The position numbers and the translations under genes are program-made. The notes beneath the pieces were generated by a model that did no database searches, was not told the origin of the DNA, and was given only the letters and a program-made list of their open reading frames with translations. DNA of 64,000 nt from Cyclobacteriaceae bacterium (GTDB taxonomy: Bacteria > Bacteroidota > Bacteroidia > Cytophagales > Cyclobacteriaceae), in contig JABFRS010000002.1 in assembly GCA_013141055.1 (NCBI GenBank), positions 868,001 to 932,000 of the forward strand, given 5' to 3'. This document shows positions 6,533-13,135 of this stretch, one piece after another. How positions within the stretch are numbered: the stretch's first letter is position 1; each line of letters opens with the position of its first letter.

Positions 6533-6724
6533 CTACTGGAATGCAAGAATAATCATCCATATTCCTCCAACGAAAGAACCAATTATACCTGTCCAAATCA
6601 AAGTATCACCGTAACCATAATCCTTCCGAGATTTAAATTTTAAATTAAGCCTCAGAAAAATCAATGCACATAGAATGAAGAATAATCCTATCAGCAACTT
6701 ATCAACGTCAACATCCATTGACAT
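6533..6724 (-). CDS. Tiny two-helix membrane protein, copy 3
   Basis: 63 residues, nearly the same as the copy at 5260-5451 (loop KFKSRKDYGYGDT here). It is the first gene of the island in the direction of transcription, beginning 117 bases downstream of the sensor kinase stop. The three copies keep the two helices and the basic loop, which argues for selection on the protein rather than chance survival. No family recognised. Confidence 0.65.
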   Translation of the reverse strand: MSMDVDVDKLLIGLFFILCALIFLRLNLKFKSRKDYGYGDTLIWTGIIGSFVGGIWMIILAFQ

Positions 6725-6746
6725 AAAATCAATTTAGACTATCGCA

Positions 6747-6814
6747 GGTTACAAATCCCTCTTCGCTCTGAAAACTATCCTTCGAATCGGACGATGTCAT
6801 AGACCTCGCCCAAC
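6747..6814 (-). repeat. Repeat A, copy 8 (5'-shortened), right border of the island
   Basis: Begins at GGTTACAAATCC like copy 6. It is the last repeat before the sensor kinase gene; a further CTCGCCCAA echo follows at about 6824. No repeat of families A to C was seen to the right of this point. Confidence 0.85.
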
Positions 6815-6841
6815 ATTCCCACACTCGCCCAAACATTCACC

Positions 6842-9046
6842 TCACGCCGACTGCACTGCCCCACCCTTTCCCTCCATCCACATCTTCTCCTTCTCCAGCT
6901 GTCGCTGCTCTTCCTTGCGCTGCTCTATGATCTTCTCCAGGTCGTGCGGGAAGATCACCACAAAATCCGTATGATGCTCATGACTCTCATTCAACGTAAT
7001 GTCTCCCCCCAGCTTCTCCGTCGCCAGCTTCGCCAGGTATAAACCTATGCCCCCTGTCTCCGACCGCTCCGATATCCGCACAAACATGTGAAAGATATTC
7101 TCCCTGCTGGTCTGCACAATGCCCGTACCATTGTCCATCACATGCGCCACCACCTTCCCGCCTTCCTCACGCACGTAGATCTTCACGAACGACTTCACAT
7201 GATCCGACTCATTATAAAACTTAACGGCATTGTCGATCAGGTTCTCAAGAATAAGACGCACCATCTCCGCATCCGACACCAGCCTGACATCCGATGCCAC
7301 CTCATATTCAATATTGATCTTGGGAGCAACGCCCTTCTTCATCTGCAACGTGAGGATATCCTGGATGATGGGTTCAAAGTGGATCTCCTCCGGCTTCAGC
7401 TCCGCATGGTTGATACGGTTGACGATCAGCAGACGCGTTAACACCGTGTTCAGCTTCTCGGCGGTGAGGTCCAGCTTGCCGAGGTAGGCCAGCGCCTTTT
7501 CATCTTTCACATCCATGATGGCGAGGTTGACCATGCCCTTGAGACTTGCCAGCGGTCCGCGGATATCATGGGATGTCTTATAGATAAAGTTGTCGAGCTC
7601 GTCGTTGACTTTCACAAGAGCTTCGTTGGTGTGGACGAGCTCTTTGGTTTTCGTCTGCACCTGGTGATCGAGCAGGTGGTTCTGATCTTCGATGACGGTT
7701 TTGGCGGAGGCGAGTGCGTGGTTGACAGATTGTATCTTCCGGAAGTTGAGGTAGATGACCACCCCGAGTACGGCGGTGAGGAGGATGACGGCCGCAAGCA
7801 GCCAGTTGAGCAGGCGTTGCTGCAAGATCACCTCTTCATTGAGTGCAAGGTTCTGATCTTTGGCGGCGATGATGGCCAGGTTCTCCCGCTGGGCAAACTG
7901 CGTCTGCACCTTGTTGAGGTTCTTGATCACGCTGACGGCATAGATGCTGTCTTTTAATCCAGAGTACTTCCGCTGGAAGAAGTTGGCCTTTTCGAAGTTG
8001 CCAGCTCTCGTATAATAATCAGCACTCAATTCATAAACACTGAGAAGACTTTCCTTGTAAGGCGTAACCTCATCAAGAGCATCTAATTGATTCAAGTATA
8101 CAAAGGCTATTGCCAATTCATCAATTGCAAGATGAACACGAGTAAGTTCCACTAGGCTTTCAACCTGAAATCTCTGATTGCCCTCCTTTGTTGAAAGATG
8201 AAGAGATTCTTCAAAATATTTTTTCGCTTCCTCAAAATTCTTCAATCCTAAAAAAGAGGTTCCAAGACCAAATTTTCCAATAATAACGATCTTAGTATCG
8301 CAATCTGTGGAACACATTTTAAAAGCCTTATGAAAATACTCTTGTGCAAGCTTATAATCTACCAACCAATTGTAGCATAATCCAATATTCAGATATAATT
8401 CAATAATATCGAATGTATCTTTGGTCTCCTCCTTTAACTTAAGAGATTGGAGGTAATAATCCAGAGCCAATTCGAAGTTTCCCAGTTTATAATAAACCAA
8501 CCCAATATTATTCAATGAGATGCTGATCTGTTTTTTATCTCCATCAGCCTCTCTCATTATTAAAGACTGAAAATGATACTCCAATGCTTTGTCATACTCA
8601 GCTTTAAAGGTATAGCCTAAAGCAAGGGAGTTTAGGATCAGTTTTGTTTCTTTATCAAAAAAATTTCTTTTTGATATTGGCAAAGTTTCTGTTAGAATTT
8701 CAATCGATTTATCAAGCTGATCAACACGTCTATAAAGCTGACCTGCTATTCTTCCAGATTTCACAATTCGCAAACTATCACCTTCTTTTTTAGCATAAGC
8801 GTTAGACGATCTTGCGTAGTCTAACGCCTTCAGATTATCAACATCAAAAAGTTCATACGCTAGACCCCATAATACATTGAATCTACTAGTATCGTGGACA
8901 TTTGCTAACTCTTTTTTTAGGGAATCAATCTTAGCCTCTTGCCCAAAAGCAGCCACATGCGGAAGGATGAGACAGGATAAAACGATAAACAAAAAATGAC
9001 TTTTTTGGTACACAGGTAATTTTTTACAAAATATTACATAGGACAT
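6842..9046 (-). CDS. TPR-domain sensor histidine kinase
   Basis: 734 residues. An N-terminal signal-like helix (about 15-34) leads into TPR repeats (about 55-370, e.g. SLNNIGLVYYKLGNFELALDYY), a membrane helix (412-434), a coiled coil and the kinase core: H-box TSHDIRGPLASLKG with the phospho-acceptor His493, N-box ENLIDNAVKF (Asn606), G1 MDNGTGI and G2 GGIGLYLAK. The protein would sense in the periplasm and phosphorylate an unlinked or neighbouring regulator. Base use changes sharply at about 8000: the TPR part is AT-rich (24 of 60 G+C in the line at 8581) while the membrane-plus-kinase part is GC-rich (37 of 60 in the line at 7441). It is a paralogue of the protein at 9444-11000 through the TPR part. 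Confidence 0.93.
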   Translation of the reverse strand: MSYVIFCKKLPVYQKSHFLFIVLSCLILPHVAAFGQEAKIDSLKKELANVHDTSRFNVLWGLAYELFDVDNLKALDYARSSNAYAKKEGDSLRIVKSGRIAGQLYRRVDQLDKSIEILTETLPISKRNFFDKETKLILNSLALGYTFKAEYDKALEYHFQSLIMREADGDKKQISISLNNIGLVYYKLGNFELALDYYLQSLKLKEETKDTFDIIELYLNIGLCYNWLVDYKLAQEYFHKAFKMCSTDCDTKIVIIGKFGLGTSFLGLKNFEEAKKYFEESLHLSTKEGNQRFQVESLVELTRVHLAIDELAIAFVYLNQLDALDEVTPYKESLLSVYELSADYYTRAGNFEKANFFQRKYSGLKDSIYAVSVIKNLNKVQTQFAQRENLAIIAAKDQNLALNEEVILQQRLLNWLLAAVILLTAVLGVVIYLNFRKIQSVNHALASAKTVIEDQNHLLDHQVQTKTKELVHTNEALVKVNDELDNFIYKTSHDIRGPLASLKGMVNLAIMDVKDEKALAYLGKLDLTAEKLNTVLTRLLIVNRINHAELKPEEIHFEPIIQDILTLQMKKGVAPKINIEYEVASDVRLVSDAEMVRLILENLIDNAVKFYNESDHVKSFVKIYVREEGGKVVAHVMDNGTGIVQTSRENIFHMFVRISERSETGGIGLYLAKLATEKLGGDITLNESHEHHTDFVVIFPHDLEKIIEQRKEEQRQLEKEKMWMEGKGGAVQSA

Positions 9047-9117
9047 ATTTAGTTGGTTTTACAAATTTGACCAAACCAACATGAAACCTCAAATTAACAA
9101 AACCTAATCTCAACTCT

Positions 9118-9243
9118 ATGAAAAAACTATTATTCATTATCGTTCTTCTTGTTATTAGTTCTTTTGCAATAACGTCCTGCACGGAACAAGAAATAAAACC
9201 TAAAGCAGGAGGTAATGGAGGTATTGGTTCAGATCCCAAATAA
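9118..9243 (+). CDS. Tiny lipoprotein or secreted peptide
   Basis: 41 residues: a membrane-crossing signal (LLFIIVLLVISSFAI), a lipobox TSC with Cys21, and a short tail ending GGNGGIGSDPK. It lies on the plus strand between two minus-strand TPR sensor genes and starts 71 bases from the kinase start, so the two are divergently transcribed. The next gene, 4 bases on, encodes another tiny exported peptide with a similar Gly-Gly-Ile ending. Short exported peptides beside TPR kinases could be their ligands or accessory subunits; that is a hypothesis. It was too short for ordinary gene callers but has a proper start, signal and stop. Confidence 0.6.
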   Translation: MKKLLFIIVLLVISSFAITSCTEQEIKPKAGGNGGIGSDPK

Positions 9244-9247
9244 TTTT

Positions 9248-9406
9248 ATGAGAACGAAAATTCTACTTCTCATACTTGCCCTGATTATCTTCCTGGGGGC
9301 AACCAAAGTGGGGAAGACTCCTCAGACGGCTAAGAACAGGGATTCTGCAACGACACTAAACTATCAAGCCGGGACTTTAGGGGGTATTGTTTCTGAAGAT
9401 CATTAA
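9248..9406 (+). CDS. Tiny secreted peptide
   Basis: 52 residues: Met-Arg-Thr-Lys, a hydrophobic signal (ILLLILALIIFLGA), a basic mid-part and the ending YQAGTLGGIVSEDH. The ATG at 9248 lies 4 bases after the preceding stop, so the two genes are one transcript. Its tail resembles that of the neighbour (AGGNGGIGSDPK against AGTLGGIVSEDH: A-G, G-G-I, S, acidic residue). No lipobox Cys is present. It is followed by a strong bidirectional terminator. No family recognised. Confidence 0.55.
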   Translation: MRTKILLLILALIIFLGATKVGKTPQTAKNRDSATTLNYQAGTLGGIVSEDH

Positions 9407-9408
9407 AC

Positions 9409-9455
9409 AAAATCAAGTAAGCCATTCACTATAATCGGATGGCTTACTTGATTTT
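9409..9455. terminator. Bidirectional terminator hairpin
   Basis: A perfect 16-bp stem, AAAATCAAGTAAGCCA (9409-9424) paired with TGGCTTACTTGATTTT (9440-9455), with a 15-base loop. The ends are A/T runs on both strands, so it can stop the peptide transcript from the left and the pseudokinase transcript from the right. It overlaps the last codons of the gene at 9444. Confidence 0.85.
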
Positions 9456-11000
9456 ATTGTTAAAGTGATATCGATTAACATATCCAATTAACCTCTGCGT
9501 CATTGATTCCGCTTCTTTAAAGTAAATTATCTTTTCTTCTGGCAAATCCATTTTTGCGGCTTCTGATAAACCTTTGATTGTCGCCAAGGAAGAGTTTAGG
9601 TCATTCGAAACAAGACTTAATATATGGGCTTGCTCGTCATGAGCGTGCTTAAGATCATTCCTATTCTTTTCCAGTTCAATAGTTCTTTCTTTAACTTTTT
9701 GATCAAGTAAAATATTTATCCTTTGTTTGATTCTATTTCTTCGAAATAATATTATCAACAGGCCTGTTACAAGCAATCCAATAACAGAGATCATTACAAT
9801 TAAAATTTTTTGTTGAGATAATGATTCTTCTTGCAGTTTTAATATACGACCTTGTGATTCAATTTGTCCAAGATTTTCTCGTTCACTCATTTTAGCCTGA
9901 ACTTTAAATAAATCTCTATTTATCTCTTCACTTAACCTTTTATCTCTTAACTCCGAGTACTTAATAAAGTACAAGTTTGAAACTGTCGAATTTTTAACTT
10001 TGTCATAGTATACAGCATTCGATCGATAGATACTAGCCAATAATTCTGGATATTGATCTTTTTGCGATATTTGATCAATCGAGTCCAAATAAATCTTTGA
10101 TTTAGCAAAATTGTTAGTCTCTAAGAAAAGAGTTATTAAACCTATCAAATTTTCCAATTGATGTCTTCTCGAGCCTTCTCTTATTGATATTTCTAGAGAT
10201 TTTTCAAAATGCATCTGAGATTCATGATAAGATTTTTTCGCAAGCCAAAAATATCCAAGACCAAATTCCCTTGCCATAACTACGTTATAACTGCAGTTAG
10301 GATAGCAAATAATATTTGCTTGATCAAAGTATTTTTTTGATTCGTTATACTCTTTAAGTTCACCGTAACAAAGACCAATGTTAATAAATATTAAATCTAA
10401 GCTTGTCGAATCACTAATTTCTTCCTTTAATTTGACCGATTTTAAAAAATACTCTAGCGCTAGACTATAATTCTCTATTCTAAAATAAACTATTCCAATG
10501 TTGTTTAGAGAGACACTAATTTCCCTTTTGTCTCCCTCAAATTCCCTCATCACCAAAGATTGAAAATTATAATCTAGAGCCTTGGTGTACTCAGATCGTT
10601 CCACATGCGCAGTAGCTAAAGCATTTAGAATAATCTTCAGTTCCTTTTTCAATTTATGACGTTTTGCCATGAACAACACTGAATTGAGAACATCAATAGC
10701 ATCTTCTACTCTATCAACCCTCCTTAGCAGCTGGCCATAGATTCTGCCTGATTTAACTATACTCAATGTGTCGCGATGAATTAAAGCAAATTCATGAGCC
10801 TGTGACGCGTAGTCTAAAGCTTGAAAATTGTCCACGTCAAAAAGCTCGTACGCAAGACCCCAAAGGATATCAAAGCGATTTGCCTCTTTATTATTCGTCA
10901 GTTCATTTTTTAATGAATCAATACGCGGATTCTGAGCCTGCAAGAATTGAATCATCAGGTTAAAAAAAATGAAACCGCAAAATAGTTGCGTTTTTTTCAT
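9444..11000 (-). CDS. TPR sensor protein with degenerate, truncated kinase (pseudokinase)
   Basis: 518 residues, clearly paralogous to the kinase at 6842 in its TPR part (both have IDSLK-EL, LWGLAYELFDVDN, IVKSGRI-GQL-RRVD). It has a signal peptide (1-23), TPRs, a membrane helix (399-419), a coiled coil and a dimerisation helix that should be the H-box. There the motif reads SNDLNSSLATIKG, so Asn466 replaces the acceptor His found as SHD in the paralogue. The protein ends about 50 residues later with no ATPase domain. It cannot be a kinase; it may sense and pass a signal through dimerisation, perhaps to the soluble kinase encoded divergently at 11060. The gene is AT-rich throughout (19 of 60 G+C in the line at 10021). 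Confidence 0.88.
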   Translation of the reverse strand: MKKTQLFCGFIFFNLMIQFLQAQNPRIDSLKNELTNNKEANRFDILWGLAYELFDVDNFQALDYASQAHEFALIHRDTLSIVKSGRIYGQLLRRVDRVEDAIDVLNSVLFMAKRHKLKKELKIILNALATAHVERSEYTKALDYNFQSLVMREFEGDKREISVSLNNIGIVYFRIENYSLALEYFLKSVKLKEEISDSTSLDLIFINIGLCYGELKEYNESKKYFDQANIICYPNCSYNVVMAREFGLGYFWLAKKSYHESQMHFEKSLEISIREGSRRHQLENLIGLITLFLETNNFAKSKIYLDSIDQISQKDQYPELLASIYRSNAVYYDKVKNSTVSNLYFIKYSELRDKRLSEEINRDLFKVQAKMSERENLGQIESQGRILKLQEESLSQQKILIVMISVIGLLVTGLLIILFRRNRIKQRINILLDQKVKERTIELEKNRNDLKHAHDEQAHILSLVSNDLNSSLATIKGLSEAAKMDLPEEKIIYFKEAESMTQRLIGYVNRYHFNNKIK

Positions 11001-11059
11001 TTAAATTACTGTTCGAAATGAAAGGGTGACATTGTAATTATAATTAAAAGTTAATAAAA

Positions 11060-11731
11060 ATGTTTTACTTATTTAAGTCCAAAACATCTTTTGAGGCTGA
11101 AGTATCTCGACAAGCCATGGAAATTTGTGAACAGGCTATTAACGAAATGGGGGCTGAAATACATGATGATCTCATTCAAAAAATCTCCGTGTTTAGGCTT
11201 TACCTCGACCGGCTTGATCGCTCTAAGGAAAATAAAAGAGAAGTGGATTCTCTTATTGTTGGAATGAATGCTGACTTTGAGGAAATAGTTCAATCTATTC
11301 GTCGCATCTCTCGAAGATTGCTGCCTGCTAAAATGGAAGATGATTCCTTTCAAAAAGGGATCATTATGCTCTGCCAGAATCTTGAACGTCCTGGCGGAGG
11401 AACTATTCACTTTGAGAATGTTGGTCAAGAACAAAAAATACCTGAACTCGCAGAGATTTATCTTTTCAGGATTATACAGGAACTGATACATAACGCACTT
11501 AAGCACTCTTCTGCATGGCATGTCTGGATTCGACTGCAATGGCTTGAAAATAAAGTCATAATTGAAGTTGAGGATGATGGGACAGGGTTCTCCAAGGTTC
11601 CAGAATTCATTGAGATACTTCAGAAAAAGCATAATACACTAAGAATGAGATCAAATGTAATCGGAGCCAAACTAAGCTATCACAAGGGCATCAAAGGACT
11701 ATTGGCAAAGGTATTTTACCGAATTGATTAA
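11060..11731 (+). CDS. Soluble histidine kinase (HisKA_3/NarX-type core without sensor domain)
   Basis: 223 residues with no membrane helix or sensor domain. The dimerisation part holds GAEIHDDLIQKISVFRLYL, with His35 in the position of the acceptor His of NarX/DesK-type kinases, followed by SIRRISRRLLPA. The ATPase part has an N-box IQELIHNALKHS and a G-box VEDDGTGF. Such kinases normally partner LuxR/NarL-type regulators, and one is encoded convergently just 24 bases away (11756-12388). The upstream divergent neighbour is a TPR sensor without kinase activity, so the two could together make one split sensor kinase. That pairing is inferred. Confidence 0.9.
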   Translation: MFYLFKSKTSFEAEVSRQAMEICEQAINEMGAEIHDDLIQKISVFRLYLDRLDRSKENKREVDSLIVGMNADFEEIVQSIRRISRRLLPAKMEDDSFQKGIIMLCQNLERPGGGTIHFENVGQEQKIPELAEIYLFRIIQELIHNALKHSSAWHVWIRLQWLENKVIIEVEDDGTGFSKVPEFIEILQKKHNTLRMRSNVIGAKLSYHKGIKGLLAKVFYRID

Positions 11732-11755
11732 AAAGATAGAAGCATCTTTAATGCT

Positions 11756-12388
11756 TCATAAAATCCCATTTCGGTAAGCATAAGCCAGTAAAGCTGCTGA
11801 GTTAGGGACACCTAATTTCTTTATGAGTCGAGTTCGATATGTTTCCGTGGTAGCCTCTGTCATCTTGAGCTTAACCGCCATTTCTTTCGTGGTTAGTCCA
11901 CTAGCGATGATCCTCAACAATTCATTTTCTTGAAAGCTGAGCAAAACTGGAGGGATATGATCCCAGCGATGCGCATTATTCTGAATGATCCCCGAAATTT
12001 TTTCCTGAAAGAAATGATCGGAAGTCATTACCTCTTTAATGGTTCTTACAATTTCTGTGTATCCATCAAGTTTAAACACAATACCATTCACACCTACCTT
12101 CAGAAGATTTATGATGAGTTCCACCCCCTCCAGTCCGGTAACAACAATCACTTTCGGTCGCCTTTCCTTTAAGGAAAGTTCAGCAATAATCTCCTGACCC
12201 TTAGCACCAGGAAGTTTAATATCAAGAAGTATAATATCAATAGGATGACTATGAAGCTGCTCCCAAAATGAAACTGAGTCACACGCCTCATGAATATCTT
12301 TAACAAATTCCTCTCTCTCCAGTAATGAACGCATCCCTTGGCGGATAAGAGCTTCATCTTCTACCAACAACATACTGATTTTTTTCAT
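11756..12388 (-). CDS. NarL/LuxR-family response regulator
   Basis: 210 residues. Receiver domain: VEDEALIRQG acidic pocket, phospho-acceptor Asp56 in IILLDIKLPG, Thr and Lys switch residues (VVTGLEG, VFKLDG). Output domain: LuxR-type helix-turn-helix near the C-terminus (LLRIIASGLTTKEMAVKLKM, then TRLIKKLGV). It is probably phosphorylated by the soluble kinase at 11060 and is transcribed divergently from the bacteriocin-like precursor at 12632, whose upstream region carries inverted repeats that could be its operator. A weak GAAGCAT/ATGCTTC hairpin (11739-11757) lies between the convergent kinase and regulator genes. Confidence 0.93.
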   Translation of the reverse strand: MKKISMLLVEDEALIRQGMRSLLEREEFVKDIHEACDSVSFWEQLHSHPIDIILLDIKLPGAKGQEIIAELSLKERRPKVIVVTGLEGVELIINLLKVGVNGIVFKLDGYTEIVRTIKEVMTSDHFFQEKISGIIQNNAHRWDHIPPVLLSFQENELLRIIASGLTTKEMAVKLKMTEATTETYRTRLIKKLGVPNSAALLAYAYRNGIL

Positions 12389-12515
12389 AATATAACGTTA
12401 AGTGCTATTATCTAAAAATAAAACAGCCATAACGAAGATAATACATCACTCACATCCGCCAATGGATTTCTAACGCGAGATGTGTATGGTTTTCCTGACT
12501 ATTAGTCATAGGGAG

Positions 12516-12605
12516 TTGCCTCCTGACAACAAGGGTAGCATATTCGAATTATGGTCGGCCACCAACTGAGTCAAACAGATTTTTGACAGCCCTTTCCGGA
12601 GGCAA
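12516..12605. promoter_or_regulatory. Inverted-repeat control region upstream of the bacteriocin-like precursor
   Basis: The gap 12389-12631 contains TTGCCTCC (12516-12523) and its exact inverse GGAGGCAA (12598-12605). The second half is nested in a smaller palindrome CCGG-AGGCAAT-CCGG (12596-12610). Both lie between the divergent regulator gene and the precursor. They could be binding half-sites of the NarL-type regulator or a leader RNA fold. No clear TAnnTTTG promoter box was found. Confidence 0.35.
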
Positions 12606-12631
12606 TCCGGTTATTAAAAATCCTCAATCAA

Positions 12632-12835
12632 ATGAAAAATTTTCAAAATGCCGCACTAACTGAGCTTACCTACAATGAAAGCAAAGAAACATCTGGAGGC
12701 GATGTGATTGTATTCTTTTTCGTAGGAGTGGCTTTAGCATACTTCGAACAAAGAGTCCTACCAAGATTGCGGCAACAACACCAACAACAACAATGTCCTG
12801 AGGAGGTTGCACCTGTTGAAGAAGTTTGCTGTTAA
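12632..12835 (+). CDS. Bacteriocin-like precursor peptide with double-glycine leader
   Basis: 67 residues. The leader MKNFQNAALTELTYNESKET ends in Ser-Gly-Gly (21-23), the form (L-x-E-L ... GG) recognised and cut by C39 peptidases; one is encoded in the exporter at 14287. The predicted mature 44-residue part starts with a hydrophobic stretch DVIVFFFVGVALAYF and ends with an unusual Gln-rich and acidic tail containing three Cys (Cys57, and Cys66-Cys67 at the very end). That is unlike common class II bacteriocins, which are Gly-rich, so it may be a bacteriocin, a signal peptide or a membrane-acting toxin. It is followed by a strong terminator, as is common for highly expressed precursor genes. 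Confidence 0.75.
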   Translation: MKNFQNAALTELTYNESKETSGGDVIVFFFVGVALAYFEQRVLPRLRQQHQQQQCPEEVAPVEEVCC

Positions 12836-12879
12836 TAAACAGTTAGCATAATCTCTTAAGAATTTCATTCTTAAATTCA

Positions 12880-12910
12880 GTGTGCTTTGCTCATCAAAGC
12901 ACACTTTTTT
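12880..12910 (+). terminator. Rho-independent terminator after the precursor gene
   Basis: A perfect 10-bp stem GTGTGCTTTG / CAAAGCACAC with a 5-base loop and a run of six T. A smaller hairpin TTAAGAAT/ATTCTTAA precedes it. It would let most transcripts end after the precursor, with read-through to the exporter genes. Confidence 0.88.
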
Positions 12911-12924
12911 CAATATACTAAGTC

Positions 12925-13122
12925 ATGAAACTAAAGCAAATACGATCGATTTACATTCATATTATGATCATGGTAAATCTTGGAATAGTGATAGCATCTT
13001 CAGTTATCTACTATCAATATGAAGAATTGGAAGTCTTCATGCAAAGCGGAATTATTATCTGCTGTTCGCTTCTATGCCTTGCCCCCCTTTACTTGATAGA
13101 GAATTCAAACAAAAAAACATAA
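12925..13122 (+). CDS. Small two-helix membrane protein (possible immunity protein)
   Basis: 65 residues with two membrane helices (HIMIMVNLGIVIASSVIYY and SGIIICCSLLCLAPLYLI) and a basic N-terminus and C-terminus, both likely cytoplasmic. It lies between the precursor and the transporter genes, 13 bases before the HlyD-type gene, the position in which bacteriocin immunity proteins are often encoded. No family is recognised, so the immunity role is from position and form alone. Confidence 0.55.
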   Translation: MKLKQIRSIYIHIMIMVNLGIVIASSVIYYQYEELEVFMQSGIIICCSLLCLAPLYLIENSNKKT

Positions 13123-13135
13123 TAAACAGGTATTT

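Larger units (their letters stand above)
6406..6746 (-). repeat. Duplication E, copy 2
   Basis: Second copy of the 341-bp unit at 5133-5473, carrying the third tiny membrane protein gene. Confidence 0.88.

Noticed and set aside
7088-7957. Plus-strand frames of 85-129 residues inside the sensor kinase gene
   Set aside because: They are antisense to a GC-rich, well-supported kinase and have no signal or family.
11069-11632. A 187-residue minus-strand frame opposite the soluble kinase
   Set aside because: The plus strand encodes clear kinase motifs; the antisense frame has no recognisable domain.
12478-12567. A 29-codon frame before the precursor gene as a second peptide
   Set aside because: No double-glycine leader, no signal and no clear ribosome binding site.
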